Assembly (NCBI RefSeq): GCF_014279775.1
Contig: NZ_CP047961.1
Location: 1,240,001 to 1,304,000, forward strand
DNA: 64,000 bases
Direction of reading: 5' to 3'
Source of the DNA: Synechococcus sp. PROS-9-1
GTDB lineage: Bacteria > Cyanobacteriota > Cyanobacteriia > PCC-6307 > Cyanobiaceae
Shown: positions 46,179 through 54,420 of the stretch, piece by piece
How the letters are laid out: every line of letters begins with the position of its first letter
Position numbering within the stretch: position 1 is the stretch's first letter
The notes under the pieces: model-generated
Told to the model about the DNA's origin: nothing
Databases searched by the model: none
What the model saw: only the letters and a program-made list of their open reading frames with translations
Made by a program: the position numbers and the translations under genes

Positions 46179-47111
46179 ATGTTCATCAGCGTCGTCATCC
46201 CCACTTACAACCGGCGCTCCATTCTTGAGAAGTGTCTGCAGGCCCTGGAACATCAGGATCCCAGCGGAGAGATCGAGACCTACGAAGTGGTTGTCGTCGA
46301 TGACGGTTCCAGCGATGGCACTCCCGACTGGTTGCGTCAAAACGCAGCTCGATTCCCCCATGTCCGCCTTGTGGAACAACAACATGGCGGACCTGCCGAA
46401 GGTCGTAATCGCGGCGTTGATCATGCCAAAGGAGATGTGATCGTCTTTATCGATAGTGATTTAGTGGTCACATCTAGCTTCTTGGCATCCCATGCCCGAG
46501 CTTTAAGTCGACGTTGGAATCAGCAGGGAAATCGTCTCTGTTTCACCTACGGAGCCGTCATCAATACGGCCAACTTTGATCAACCAACGGCAGAACGCCA
46601 CAAACTGCGTGATCTCTCCTGGGCGTACTTCGCAACGGGAAACGTGGCGATCGACCGTGAAGTTTTGGAGCGTTCAGGGTTATTTGATCTTGGATTCCGC
46701 CTTTACGGATGGGAAGACTTGGAGCTCGGCGAGCGGCTCAGGCAAATGGGTGTTGAACTGGTGAAGTGTCCAGAAGCGGTTGGGTATCACTGGCATCCAG
46801 CCTTTCGCCTGGAGCAAATCCCAGACCTGATTCGCGTGGAGCGGGAACGAGCCCGCATGGGATTGGTTTTTTATCGCAAGCACCCCAGTCGGCGGGTCCG
46901 GTTCATCATTCAGTTCACGTTGTTGCATCGCTTGCTTTGGTCCTTGCTCACGATCGGAGGGCTGCTGAATGAACACAGCCTTCGGCCACTTATGTCATGG
47001 CTGATTCAACGGGGCCAACCATCCCTGGCTCTTGAGTTGTTGCGCCTTCCCCTCAACAGGATTGGGGTTGAGGCGCTCTATCGCGAAGCCCGACAAGCTG
47101 GCTTGAACTGA
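46179..47111 (+). CDS. Family 2 glycosyltransferase
   Basis: 310 residues. GT-A fold: FISVVIPTYNRRSILEKCLQ at the N-terminus, VVVVDDGSSDGTPDWL and HGGPAEGRNRGVDHAKGDVIVFIDSD (the DxD motif), then WEDLELGERLRQMG as the acceptor-side motif. It probably transfers a sugar to a lipid or polysaccharide. The C-terminal 60 residues include a hydrophobic FTLLHRLLWSLLTIGGLL segment. Just before rsmE by 5 bases. Confidence 0.92.
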   Translation: MFISVVIPTYNRRSILEKCLQALEHQDPSGEIETYEVVVVDDGSSDGTPDWLRQNAARFPHVRLVEQQHGGPAEGRNRGVDHAKGDVIVFIDSDLVVTSSFLASHARALSRRWNQQGNRLCFTYGAVINTANFDQPTAERHKLRDLSWAYFATGNVAIDREVLERSGLFDLGFRLYGWEDLELGERLRQMGVELVKCPEAVGYHWHPAFRLEQIPDLIRVERERARMGLVFYRKHPSRRVRFIIQFTLLHRLLWSLLTIGGLLNEHSLRPLMSWLIQRGQPSLALELLRLPLNRIGVEALYREARQAGLN

Positions 47112-47116
47112 ACCGA

Positions 47117-47917
47117 ATGGTGGCGGAGCTGCGTCGATTACTGATCGAGCCCAACCGATTGGCTGATCTTGATGGCAATGGATGCCTAGTGCTCAGTGAT
47201 GACGAACGTCATTACCTCCGCCGTGTTTTACGGCTTCGTGCTGGAGCAGCTGTGGCGGTGGTGGATGGCCGCGGCCATCTTTGGGAAGGATGCCTACAGG
47301 AGGAGGGACAGCTCCTGCTCCCTGGAAGTTGTACAACCACAACCCCAGCCAGCACCCCTCAGCTCGGCCTTGCGATTGCTCTGGTTCGACGTGGCATGGA
47401 TGACGTCATGCGCATGGCTTGTGAGTTGGGCGTGGATTGCATCCAGCCCTTGCAAGCAACGCGATGTACACCCCAAGCGGACTACAAACCAGAGCGCTGG
47501 CAGCTGATCCTCAAAGAAGCGGTCGAGCAATGCGAGCGGCTTTGGATGCCCCAGCTCCTACCTCTGGCATCCACGGAAGACTGGTGGACGATGCCAAACA
47601 GCAGCGAAACGCTGGCAATTGCCACCACACGATTAGAAGGGCTCACTGCATTGGAGCCTTGGTTGCGGCGCCAGACCCCTGGAGACAACAGGATCTGGCT
47701 TGCGATTGGCCCAGAGGGAGGCTGGGACCCTGAGGAACAAGCGCAAGCCCTGAGGGAAGGATGGTCACCCATCAGTCTCAATGAGGATATTTTGCGCTCT
47801 TCCACAGCCGCAATTGCCGGGGTGGTAACGCTCAGCAGTTGGCGTCGTCAGCTTTTGAACAGTTCTGAGGCCATGTCCTTGAAACCCTTCAAATTTCGGC
47901 CCGGACGACGAGGCTGA
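47117..47917 (+). CDS. rsmE: 16S rRNA (uracil1498-N3)-methyltransferase RsmE
   Basis: 266 residues. N-terminal PUA-like domain (LSDDERHYLRRVLRLRAGAA) and C-terminal SPOUT domain with LAIALVRRGMDDVMRMACEL, LAIGPEGGWDPEEQAQA and SLNEDILRSSTAAIAGVVTL (family LGxRILRxETA-like). Its 3' end overlaps the convergent gene at 47848 by 70 bases. Confidence 0.95.
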   Translation: MVAELRRLLIEPNRLADLDGNGCLVLSDDERHYLRRVLRLRAGAAVAVVDGRGHLWEGCLQEEGQLLLPGSCTTTTPASTPQLGLAIALVRRGMDDVMRMACELGVDCIQPLQATRCTPQADYKPERWQLILKEAVEQCERLWMPQLLPLASTEDWWTMPNSSETLAIATTRLEGLTALEPWLRRQTPGDNRIWLAIGPEGGWDPEEQAQALREGWSPISLNEDILRSSTAAIAGVVTLSSWRRQLLNSSEAMSLKPFKFRPGRRG

Positions 47918-48297
47918 GACCGAAGATCACGACCAGGCCGAAGCATCTCTGGAGCAAAGGTGCTGAGCGTTACGACAGGACGGGCCGCTTCTGCCTCTGC
48001 AAGGGCAGCTGCAATCGCTTGCGCAGTTGTTAGGGAGCCTGAAGAGGCAACTGGAGCAGATGCAGCTGGTGCAGAAGCTGTAACTGGAGCCGAGGGCGTC
48101 TTGACCGCTTGAGCTGGTTTGGCGGTCTCAACCGTGCTACTTCCATCTGTTGGTTTGGAGATGGCGGGTATCGGCGCAAGAATCTCCTCTTCACTGTCCT
48201 CGACAGGAAGATCTCGCACAGGCGCCATCTGAATCGCCTGGTCGGTCGAAGTGCCTTCCTCGAGGTTGAGGAAAAAGCCTTTGCTCTTCAGAGCCAT
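47848..48297 (-). CDS. Soluble protein sharing a C-terminal domain with the gene at 36461
   Basis: 149 residues from the ATG at 48297. Begins MALKSKGFFLNLEEGTSTDQ; the middle (60-95) is an Ala/Pro/Ser-rich disordered linker; the C-terminal 60 residues carry SLTTAQAIAAALAEAEAARP, TFAPEMLRPGRDLRSQP and RRPGRNLKGFKDMASELFKS. The same domain occurs in the protein at 36461-36928. The gene overlaps rsmE tail to tail. A regulatory or RNA-binding role is possible, but no function is known. Confidence 0.7.
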   Translation of the reverse strand: MALKSKGFFLNLEEGTSTDQAIQMAPVRDLPVEDSEEEILAPIPAISKPTDGSSTVETAKPAQAVKTPSAPVTASAPAASAPVASSGSLTTAQAIAAALAEAEAARPVVTLSTFAPEMLRPGRDLRSQPRRPGRNLKGFKDMASELFKS

Positions 48298-48356
48298 GCC
48301 AGGTTCCGGTGGACAACGTGGGCTGATTATCCAACCCAAACAGGCTGAATGGGCTG

Positions 48357-49136
48357 ATGCTTAGGGCAGTGCAACACAGCTCGATGGTTTTGCCCGACCA
48401 AAACATCACGATGTGGGGAATAGCCCTGCTTCTCAATGGCGTGCTGATCGCCTTTGCGCAGCGCCTTCCCCTCCTGACACGCATGGGTTGGGTGCATGCA
48501 GGAATCCTGGGAACCATTCTTTGGGGCTGCCTCGGTTGGAGAGGCTGGATCGCAGTAGTGATCTATCTCGTCTTGGGATCACTGGTCACGCGCCTTGGCT
48601 TTGCACAAAAACAAAAGCAAGGGCTTGCAGAGGCGCGTGGAGGCCGTCGAGGACCAGCAAACGTTTGGGGATCTGCCTTCACTGGCACGGTGATCGCCCT
48701 TTTGATTGGAGCAGGCATTGGCTCCGCAACGCTTTTGCTGATTGGATTTGCAGCCAGCTTCGCGGCCAAACTTGCTGACACCTTTGGCAGTGAGATCGGT
48801 AAACGCTGGGGACGAACCACCGTTTTGATTACGAGTCTTCGCAGAGTGCCAGCAGGAACGGAAGGTGCCGTGAGCTTGGAAGGCACCCTGGCGAGTGCCG
48901 CCGGCAGCCTGCTGATGATGCTTGTGATGGCCGGGCTATCGGTGTTGACCTCTCCCACGGCGATGATCGTGGTCGCGATTGTGGGTCTAATCGCAACCCT
49001 GCTGGAAAGCCTGCTGGGAGCTCTGGCTCAAGAGAAGGTCAGTTGGTTAACCAATGAGGTCGTTAACGGGTTGCAAACCTCTTGGGCCGCCGTCTTGGCG
49101 ATGCTGATCGCGGTCCCTTTGGGACTTGCTGGTTGA
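48357..49136 (+). CDS. DUF92/VTE6-type phytyl-phosphate kinase
   Basis: 259 residues with about seven membrane helices. GTILWGCLGWRGWIAVVIYL, AEARGGRRGPANVWGSAFTG and ASFAAKLADTFGSEIGKRWG followed by RRVPAGTEGAVSLEGTLAS are the DUF92 family signatures. Homologues in plants and cyanobacteria phosphorylate phytyl phosphate to phytyl diphosphate for tocopherol and phylloquinone synthesis from chlorophyll phytol. An ATG at 48384 is an alternative start. The 3' end overlaps the sigma factor gene. Confidence 0.88.
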   Translation: MLRAVQHSSMVLPDQNITMWGIALLLNGVLIAFAQRLPLLTRMGWVHAGILGTILWGCLGWRGWIAVVIYLVLGSLVTRLGFAQKQKQGLAEARGGRRGPANVWGSAFTGTVIALLIGAGIGSATLLLIGFAASFAAKLADTFGSEIGKRWGRTTVLITSLRRVPAGTEGAVSLEGTLASAAGSLLMMLVMAGLSVLTSPTAMIVVAIVGLIATLLESLLGALAQEKVSWLTNEVVNGLQTSWAAVLAMLIAVPLGLAG

Positions 49137-49911
49137 CGAGAGGCTGTGCGGTAGAGGATTTTGCTGCCTGTCGCAACATGCTTAAAGCCGCTCGAATGGA
49201 TTTGCGAAGCAACCCTGGGTGAACCTTCTCTCGCAAGGCAAGATCTTTGATAGGAATGTTGTCGACATAGCGAGCAAGGAGCCAGGAACGCTGTTGCGGC
49301 TCAAGGGTCTGCAACGCATCCTGCAACCACCGAAGGGTTGTCTCATCTAAAGATGAAGGCACGGATGAGGAATCCTCGATCAGATCGAGCAGGGAGCTTC
49401 TCAGCCCTCCTTCTACCGCCTGAATCGATGGTGCAACATCCAGCGATTCCACATGACCGAAGGCATGAGCGATCAGGGCCTCTCGCCAACGTTGAGGGCT
49501 CACGCGGAGGGATGCAGCGAGGCCTGGCTCATCCAGTGGCTCGAGTCTCTGCTGCAAGCGTTGAGCCTGAAGACGCATGCCCCGACGATGCAAGTCCTTC
49601 AAGCGCCAAGGAATCCTCAGCGTGTGTTGACGATCACGACGGAAATGCAGGATTTGACCGTGAACTCTTGCCAGGACATAGGTGCTGATCCGCAATCCGC
49701 GTTGAGGGTCGAAATTGGCTATTCCATTGATCAACCCCAAACGACCCTCTTGAACTAAGTCGTCTTGCTCACCTGGATAACGAGCCGCCTGGTAGATGGC
49801 GGCATGGTGTGCCAATCCAAGGTGTTCGAGCACAGCATCGTTGCGTTCAAGGATTAGCTTTGGCAACGATCTGCGCTGCTCGCGCCGTCGAAGACATTGG
49901 TTGGATGGCAT
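49063..49911 (-). CDS. Sigma-70 family factor (group 3-like)
   Basis: 282 residues. Region 2 is clear: YPGEQDDLVQEGRLGLINGI and FDPQRGLRISTYVLARVHGQ with ILHFRRDRQHTLRIPWRLKD. Regions 3-4 follow with LPEDLRQ-like segments (ALQTLEPQQRSWLLARYVDN and IKDLALREKVHPGLLRKSIR). No region 1. It resembles the alternative sigma factors of cyanobacteria (group 3, SigF/G-like). Its 3' end overlaps the DUF92 gene by 74 bases. Confidence 0.85.
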   Translation of the reverse strand: MPSNQCLRRREQRRSLPKLILERNDAVLEHLGLAHHAAIYQAARYPGEQDDLVQEGRLGLINGIANFDPQRGLRISTYVLARVHGQILHFRRDRQHTLRIPWRLKDLHRRGMRLQAQRLQQRLEPLDEPGLAASLRVSPQRWREALIAHAFGHVESLDVAPSIQAVEGGLRSSLLDLIEDSSSVPSSLDETTLRWLQDALQTLEPQQRSWLLARYVDNIPIKDLALREKVHPGLLRKSIRAALSMLRQAAKSSTAQPLVNQQVPKGPRSASPRRRPKRFATR

Positions 49912-50503
49912 AACGCGTGGGTTGATACGACCCTTTCAACGTCGCTTTGATCTCCCAATCTCCCCTCCTTCTTTTCAGTGAAAAGATCCACTCGAAAGGA
50001 TGAAAGCCAGTTCATCCTTTCGATGCCTACTCCTCACGCTGGGGAAGATTGATTAATCCACAAGTCCACTTAGCCCACTAAAACAATAAATCAATGAAGA
50101 TCCTGGATAGACTCAAAAAAAAAGAATTGTACCAATGAAAGAAAATTCTCATCTATTATCTTTTTACTTTTCCGCCTACGTTAGCTATTACTTGCTAGTT
50201 TAACTATTGCTACCCAGCCTAATCAAACTGGCTAATACTTGCCAGCCTGCACCAAGAAACATATCAACACACCAAAAACAAACCAAAGATGCGTAGAAGT
50301 AACCTCTGGTCTTCTCACGGCAACAATGAAGCGAGGAAGGAAAATGTAAAAAGAGCAAATAAGATTTGGCGGAATCTCATTACCCTTGTTTTTGGTGCCC
50401 GCTTATATTAACGAGCTCTACTTCAATACTGGTAGTAATCAGCACTAATCCTTGTATTAAAAAACACCCTTAGCAAGGATTGCAGGAGTGAAGGGTTCAA
50501 CAA
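49912..50503. other. Intergenic region with a perfect inverted repeat
   Basis: About 590 AT-rich bases between the sigma gene start and the phn operon end. It contains the inverted repeat at 49993-50022, a weak 40-codon basic ORF (50289-50411, not called), and near 50450-50480 a short CCTTGCTAAGG hairpin with TTTTTT on the minus strand that may end the phn operon. Confidence 0.5.
49993..50022. repeat. Perfect 12-bp inverted repeat upstream of the sigma factor
   Basis: CGAAAGGATGAA (49993-50004) is the exact reverse complement of TTCATCCTTTCG (50011-50022) with a six-base loop. It lies 80-110 bases upstream of the sigma factor ATG on the minus strand, with a second, smaller hairpin AGTG/CACT next to it. 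There is no T-run, so it is not a terminator; operator or leader structure are the options. Confidence 0.65.
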
Positions 50504-51178
50504 CTAAATAGTTGGTGTGAACTGACGGTGGGGCTCTAGACCAGCCCAATTAAGAAGGGGCTTCCAACCCTGAAGACGTTGATGAATCCAGTAATGACCT
50601 GTGCTGTTGAGATGAATCCCATCGGGTTCCAACCAGGTGAGCCAATCAGGCTCTGCTGCCATCGCTCGGTGCAGACTTAAAAACGGAACATCGGCCTCCA
50701 GGCATGTTTCCTCCAATTGCGCTTCATGGATGGCCACTGCCTCATTGCTGTACCAAAGACAGTCAGCAAAAGGCATCACTGCTTCATCAACAACGCTGAG
50801 CCCCATCACCATGACTTGGGTGGCAGGCGTCATCGCCGCAAGCAATTGCTCCAGCCCGAAGCGAAACGCTTCAGCGCTCAATTGCTGCCGTCCATCGAGC
50901 CTCCCAACCCGTGCACTGTCATTCAGTCCCACCGAAAGGAGCAGACCATCGGGCTTCTGACGACGGAGTTCACCGCGGCAACTCCACTCTTGCTGCCAAC
51001 GCTGAGCGACGCACTCCAGTCCATCCCCACGAATGCCAAGCCCGTACACCACTGGAGCAGATGGCATCGTCATCCATTGACGCCTCAAGCGTTCACACCA
51101 TCCACCCCCCTCTGGATCACCCCATCCGTACACACCGCTATCACCGATCACGACAAGCTGGCGGGGCGCTGTTGTCAT
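50504..51178 (-). CDS. SGNH/GDSL hydrolase
   Basis: 224 residues from the ATG at 51178. Block I is LVVIGDSGVYGWGDPEGGGW, the oxyanion-hole Gly is in VVYGLGIRGDGLE, block III is LLLSVGLNDSARVG, and block V is EPDGIHLNSTGHYWIH, so the full catalytic set (Ser, Gly, Asn, Asp, His) is present. It is the last gene of the phnDCE run. Esterase or lipase activity is expected; substrate unknown. Confidence 0.88.
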   Translation of the reverse strand: MTTAPRQLVVIGDSGVYGWGDPEGGGWCERLRRQWMTMPSAPVVYGLGIRGDGLECVAQRWQQEWSCRGELRRQKPDGLLLSVGLNDSARVGRLDGRQQLSAEAFRFGLEQLLAAMTPATQVMVMGLSVVDEAVMPFADCLWYSNEAVAIHEAQLEETCLEADVPFLSLHRAMAAEPDWLTWLEPDGIHLNSTGHYWIHQRLQGWKPLLNWAGLEPHRQFTPTI

Positions 51179-51203
51179 CACTGGCGGGCACGCAATCCAG
51201 ATG

Positions 51204-52733
51204 TCAGCTTTGCAGCCAGAGCGAACGGCAACGATCACTGAGCGACTCCCCACTGATCGTGAGGGCGCAGTAGCAACAAAGCACTAAGACCACCGCTGCC
51301 CAATGAAAGGAGCTGAGTGATTCCAGCAGCTGCCAGCCCAAACCACTTCCACCAATCACTCCCACCACCACTGTTTCGCGGAGAATCACATCGCTGCGGT
51401 AGGCCCCGTAAGCCAGATAACTAGGGCTTTGAGGACTGAGCAGGCCGTAGAACCAACTCATCCGCTCCGAACTTCCCATCGCTCTGAGAGCCACTTGACG
51501 CTGGCCACTTTGTTGATGAAGACCTTCGAGCAGCAAACGCCCCATCACCCCACTGTTGTGAAGACCAATCGCCAAGGCACCAATCGCCAGACTCGGCCGA
51601 TTGCTGAGCAGCAACAGAAGCACCATCAATGGTGGGGGAATCCAACGCATGCAGGCCCAGAACATTGAGCAGCACTGATGCCACCTTGGCGAGGGCCAAA
51701 GGAGCAAGGCCAGGGGGGGAAGTCCGATCGCAATCCCCGCAGCCAACACGGTGAGACCCAGCGTTTCCAAAATCATGCGCAACCAAGGAAGTTCAATGGC
51801 GGCCGCATTCAGTTGGGTCCAAGAAGGAACCTCCATCCCGATCCAGCTGAGTCCTGAAAACTGATCAGGAACGATGAGCCATAGCCAAAACGAGCCGATC
51901 ACTCCCAAAACAACCGCCAATAGTCCGAACAACAAGATGCGACGCTGACCATGAACGCCGACTCCAGACCGTTCTCGCCAAAACCTCAACAGCTGCTCAA
52001 GAATCAGCATCACGGCCGCGAGAACCCACAAACCTGTCCACAGCTCGCGGAATTGCAATGACTGAAGGGTGAGCTGCAGTTCGGTGCCAAGCCCTCCCAA
52101 ACCAAAGACCCCGAGCAAGGTGGCGCTTCGCAAGGCACATTCGAGCCGGTAGCCGCCGTAGCTCATCAAAACGGTTCCCATCCCTGGGTTGAGAGCCGTC
52201 ATCAAGGCAGACAAAGGGTGCACCCCAGCACTGATCAAGGCGTTGAGAGGACGGTGGTCTGCGCTGTCGAGATGATCCCGCCAAATCCTTGCGACCAGAG
52301 CGCTGTAAGGAATCGCGATAGCGGCAACTGCAACGTAGGGATGGAGCCCAAACACCTGCAGAAGCAACAGGCCCCAAACCAGCTCGTGCACTGCTCTTGG
52401 AATCGCAAGTACCCCTCGAAGCCCCCTCGCTGGCCAGGAGGAAAGCGTCCAGCTTCTCCAGACCACATCCGAGCAAGCGCTGCCGAGCAGCACACCAAAC
52501 AACAAACTGAGACTCCAGCTCAACAAAGCCGTGGCCATGGTGACGCCAAGGCCATGCCAAACCGCATGCAAAACATCGGCATCCATTGATGGATGCAGGG
52601 CTCCTGAAAGGCATTGCTGCCAAATCGACAGCCCGCCTCCATGCAGCCCCGTCCAAGTTACGATCAAAACGGGCACCATTGCCATGGCAGGCAACAAGGT
52701 GAGCAGGGGTGCCGCTAGTTTCAGGCGGTTCAT
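51204..52733 (-). CDS. phnE: Double-length phosphonate-type ABC permease PhnE
   Basis: 509 residues, about twice a normal PhnE, with two consecutive binding-protein-dependent permease modules: one around 65-235 (ALLSWSLSLLFGVLLGS, ALVARIWRDHLDSADHRPL) and one around 310-500 (ILETLGLTVLAAGIAIGLPP, LLEGLHQQSGQRQVALRAMG). A single gene therefore supplies both halves of the permease. Overlaps phnC by 4 bases. Confidence 0.88.
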   Translation of the reverse strand: MNRLKLAAPLLTLLPAMAMVPVLIVTWTGLHGGGLSIWQQCLSGALHPSMDADVLHAVWHGLGVTMATALLSWSLSLLFGVLLGSACSDVVWRSWTLSSWPARGLRGVLAIPRAVHELVWGLLLLQVFGLHPYVAVAAIAIPYSALVARIWRDHLDSADHRPLNALISAGVHPLSALMTALNPGMGTVLMSYGGYRLECALRSATLLGVFGLGGLGTELQLTLQSLQFRELWTGLWVLAAVMLILEQLLRFWRERSGVGVHGQRRILLFGLLAVVLGVIGSFWLWLIVPDQFSGLSWIGMEVPSWTQLNAAAIELPWLRMILETLGLTVLAAGIAIGLPPLALLLWPSPRWHQCCSMFWACMRWIPPPLMVLLLLLSNRPSLAIGALAIGLHNSGVMGRLLLEGLHQQSGQRQVALRAMGSSERMSWFYGLLSPQSPSYLAYGAYRSDVILRETVVVGVIGGSGLGWQLLESLSSFHWAAVVLVLCCYCALTISGESLSDRCRSLWLQS

Positions 52734-53491
52734 CCGGCCTCGTACAACCTGGAAAGGTCGGCAGGAGTGAGTTGATTTGAAGGCTGGTCCATCACAAGCT
52801 CCCCATCCTGCAAACCGATCACGCGATCAAAGCGATGAACGAGTTCGGGTTGATGCAAGCTGATCACAATCGCCTCAGCGCCACAATTCAGCTGCCCCTC
52901 TGGCGAACGATTCAGCAAGTGATCCAATAACTCATTGGCAATCGCAGGATCCAAATTCGCGATCGGTTCGTCGGCCAGGATCAGTTGCGGCTGCTGACGC
53001 AGCAAACGAGCAAGAGCCACGCGTTGTCTCTGCCCTCCGGACAACTGGCGGATCGGAGCATCGATCAATCCACGCTCGATGAGATCGGTATCCAGACCGG
53101 CTCGCTGAAGGCAATGCTTGCAGGCGGATTGATCCACGTTGAACAACAGGTTGGCCAATCCCCAGATCAGGTTGTGACGGCCCAACGCGCCACTGTTGAC
53201 GTTTTGGCCAACGCTCAGCTCCTCGACAAGCAGCAGGTCTTGCCAGAGCATTCCGATCTCCCTTTTTTTGCGGCGAGGCATGGTGCGAATCGAGGCACCG
53301 CGCCAACGCACCTCTCCCTGTTCCACCCGAAGACTGCCATTAGCGATGGCCAGCAAGGTGCTCTTGCCAGCCCCGCTCCGTCCCAACAAGGCGATCCGCT
53401 CTCCTTCGGAAACCGAGAGGGAAATCGAACGCAGTCGATCTCCTCTCGGGCCACTCAGGCTGACGTTCACTAACTCAAGGAGAGAGGTCAA
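52730..53491 (-). CDS. phnC: Phosphonate-type ABC transporter ATPase PhnC
   Basis: 253 residues. Walker A ALLGRSGAGKSTLLAIANG, Q-loop MLWQDLLLVEEL, signature LSGGQRQRVALARLLRQQ, Walker B LILADEPIANLDP. The start is probably TTG at 53491 overlapping the phnD stop (TTGA). Energises uptake with PhnD and PhnE. Confidence 0.92.
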   Translation of the reverse strand: MTSLLELVNVSLSGPRGDRLRSISLSVSEGERIALLGRSGAGKSTLLAIANGSLRVEQGEVRWRGASIRTMPRRKKREIGMLWQDLLLVEELSVGQNVNSGALGRHNLIWGLANLLFNVDQSACKHCLQRAGLDTDLIERGLIDAPIRQLSGGQRQRVALARLLRQQPQLILADEPIANLDPAIANELLDHLLNRSPEGQLNCGAEAIVISLHQPELVHRFDRVIGLQDGELVMDQPSNQLTPADLSRLYEAG

Positions 53492-54402
53492 CGGATCTTG
53501 CCGAGCTGACGACCCACCTCCTCAATGGGTTGATATTGAGATTCCTGCGCTGGAATGAAACGCTTGGCAGAAAACAGCTCCAAGATATTTTTCTGCCGCT
53601 CGCTGGTGGGGGTTAAACCAAACATGGCCTGCTGGAGTTTGGTTGTGAATCCCTTCCCAAAGCGTTGATCAAGATTGGGTCGTACCACCCAGTGGTAATT
53701 CCCAAAAGGAGGGGTTTTCCAAATCACCTTCACCTTTGTGGGATCTACTTTCCCGTTCTTGACGGCCACATTCCAGACAGGCTCACTAAGAGCACCAGCC
53801 TGGTAAGAGCCGCTCTGCACCAAAGCGATCGTGGCATCGTGGCTTCCACTGAAGCCTGCTTGTCCGCCAGCGAATTGCTTCGGGGTCACCCCTGCTTGGG
53901 CCAGAAAATGCTGAGGCATCAGTCGTCCCGACGTGGAACTTTCTGATCCAAAGGTGAAGCGCTTTCCTTTAAGGGATTTCAGACCATCAATGCTGATAAT
54001 TGGTTGTAAAGCTGTTGAAGTATTGGCAATAAAAACGCTATTGAACTTTGCATCGATCGCCCGTTGTGCCAAAACCTGGGCACCTGGAGTTTGAAGACGG
54101 GCCTGAATACCTGTGAGCCCTCCGAACCAAACAAGATCCAGACTTCCGGCTCTAAAGGCACTCACGGCTGCTGGGTAATTGCTCACTGGCACATAGCGCA
54201 CAGGAACCTTGAGTGTGTCGCTTAGTTCTGCAGAAAGTTGGCCGTAACGACGGTTCAACCGCTCGGGGTTTTGATCGGGTATCGCTCCGATGCGAAGTGT
54301 TGCTTCCGCGTTAGCGGGAAGGACCGTTGCGCCCTGGCTACAAAGAAGCGCCATAAGAACAACGGCCCCTTTTTTTCGGACCCGAGTCCAAGGATTGGTC
54401 AT
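53488..54402 (-). CDS. phnD: Phosphonate/phosphite-type ABC substrate-binding protein PhnD
   Basis: 304 residues with a signal peptide to about residue 32 (ending LPANA). TLRIGAIPDQNPERLNRRYG, VPVRYVPVSNYPAAVSAFRA, LDLVWFGGLTG and GSESSTSGRLMPQHFLAQAG are PhnD hallmarks. In marine picocyanobacteria such proteins bind phosphite or methylphosphonate; which ligand applies here cannot be read from sequence. Starts 18 bases after the aminotransferase gene. Confidence 0.9.
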   Translation of the reverse strand: MTNPWTRVRKKGAVVLMALLCSQGATVLPANAEATLRIGAIPDQNPERLNRRYGQLSAELSDTLKVPVRYVPVSNYPAAVSAFRAGSLDLVWFGGLTGIQARLQTPGAQVLAQRAIDAKFNSVFIANTSTALQPIISIDGLKSLKGKRFTFGSESSTSGRLMPQHFLAQAGVTPKQFAGGQAGFSGSHDATIALVQSGSYQAGALSEPVWNVAVKNGKVDPTKVKVIWKTPPFGNYHWVVRPNLDQRFGKGFTTKLQQAMFGLTPTSERQKNILELFSAKRFIPAQESQYQPIEEVGRQLGKIR

Positions 54403-54420
54403 GCTTGAAAAATGATGGCG

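Noticed and set aside
50030-50050. CTACTCCTCACGCTGG resembling the Yfr1 core
   Set aside because: It differs at the end of the motif and is not followed by a terminator hairpin, so a third Yfr1 is not supported.
50289-50411. 40-codon basic frame upstream of the phn operon end
   Set aside because: AT-rich region, weak start context and no conserved pattern visible; open frames of this size are expected by chance.
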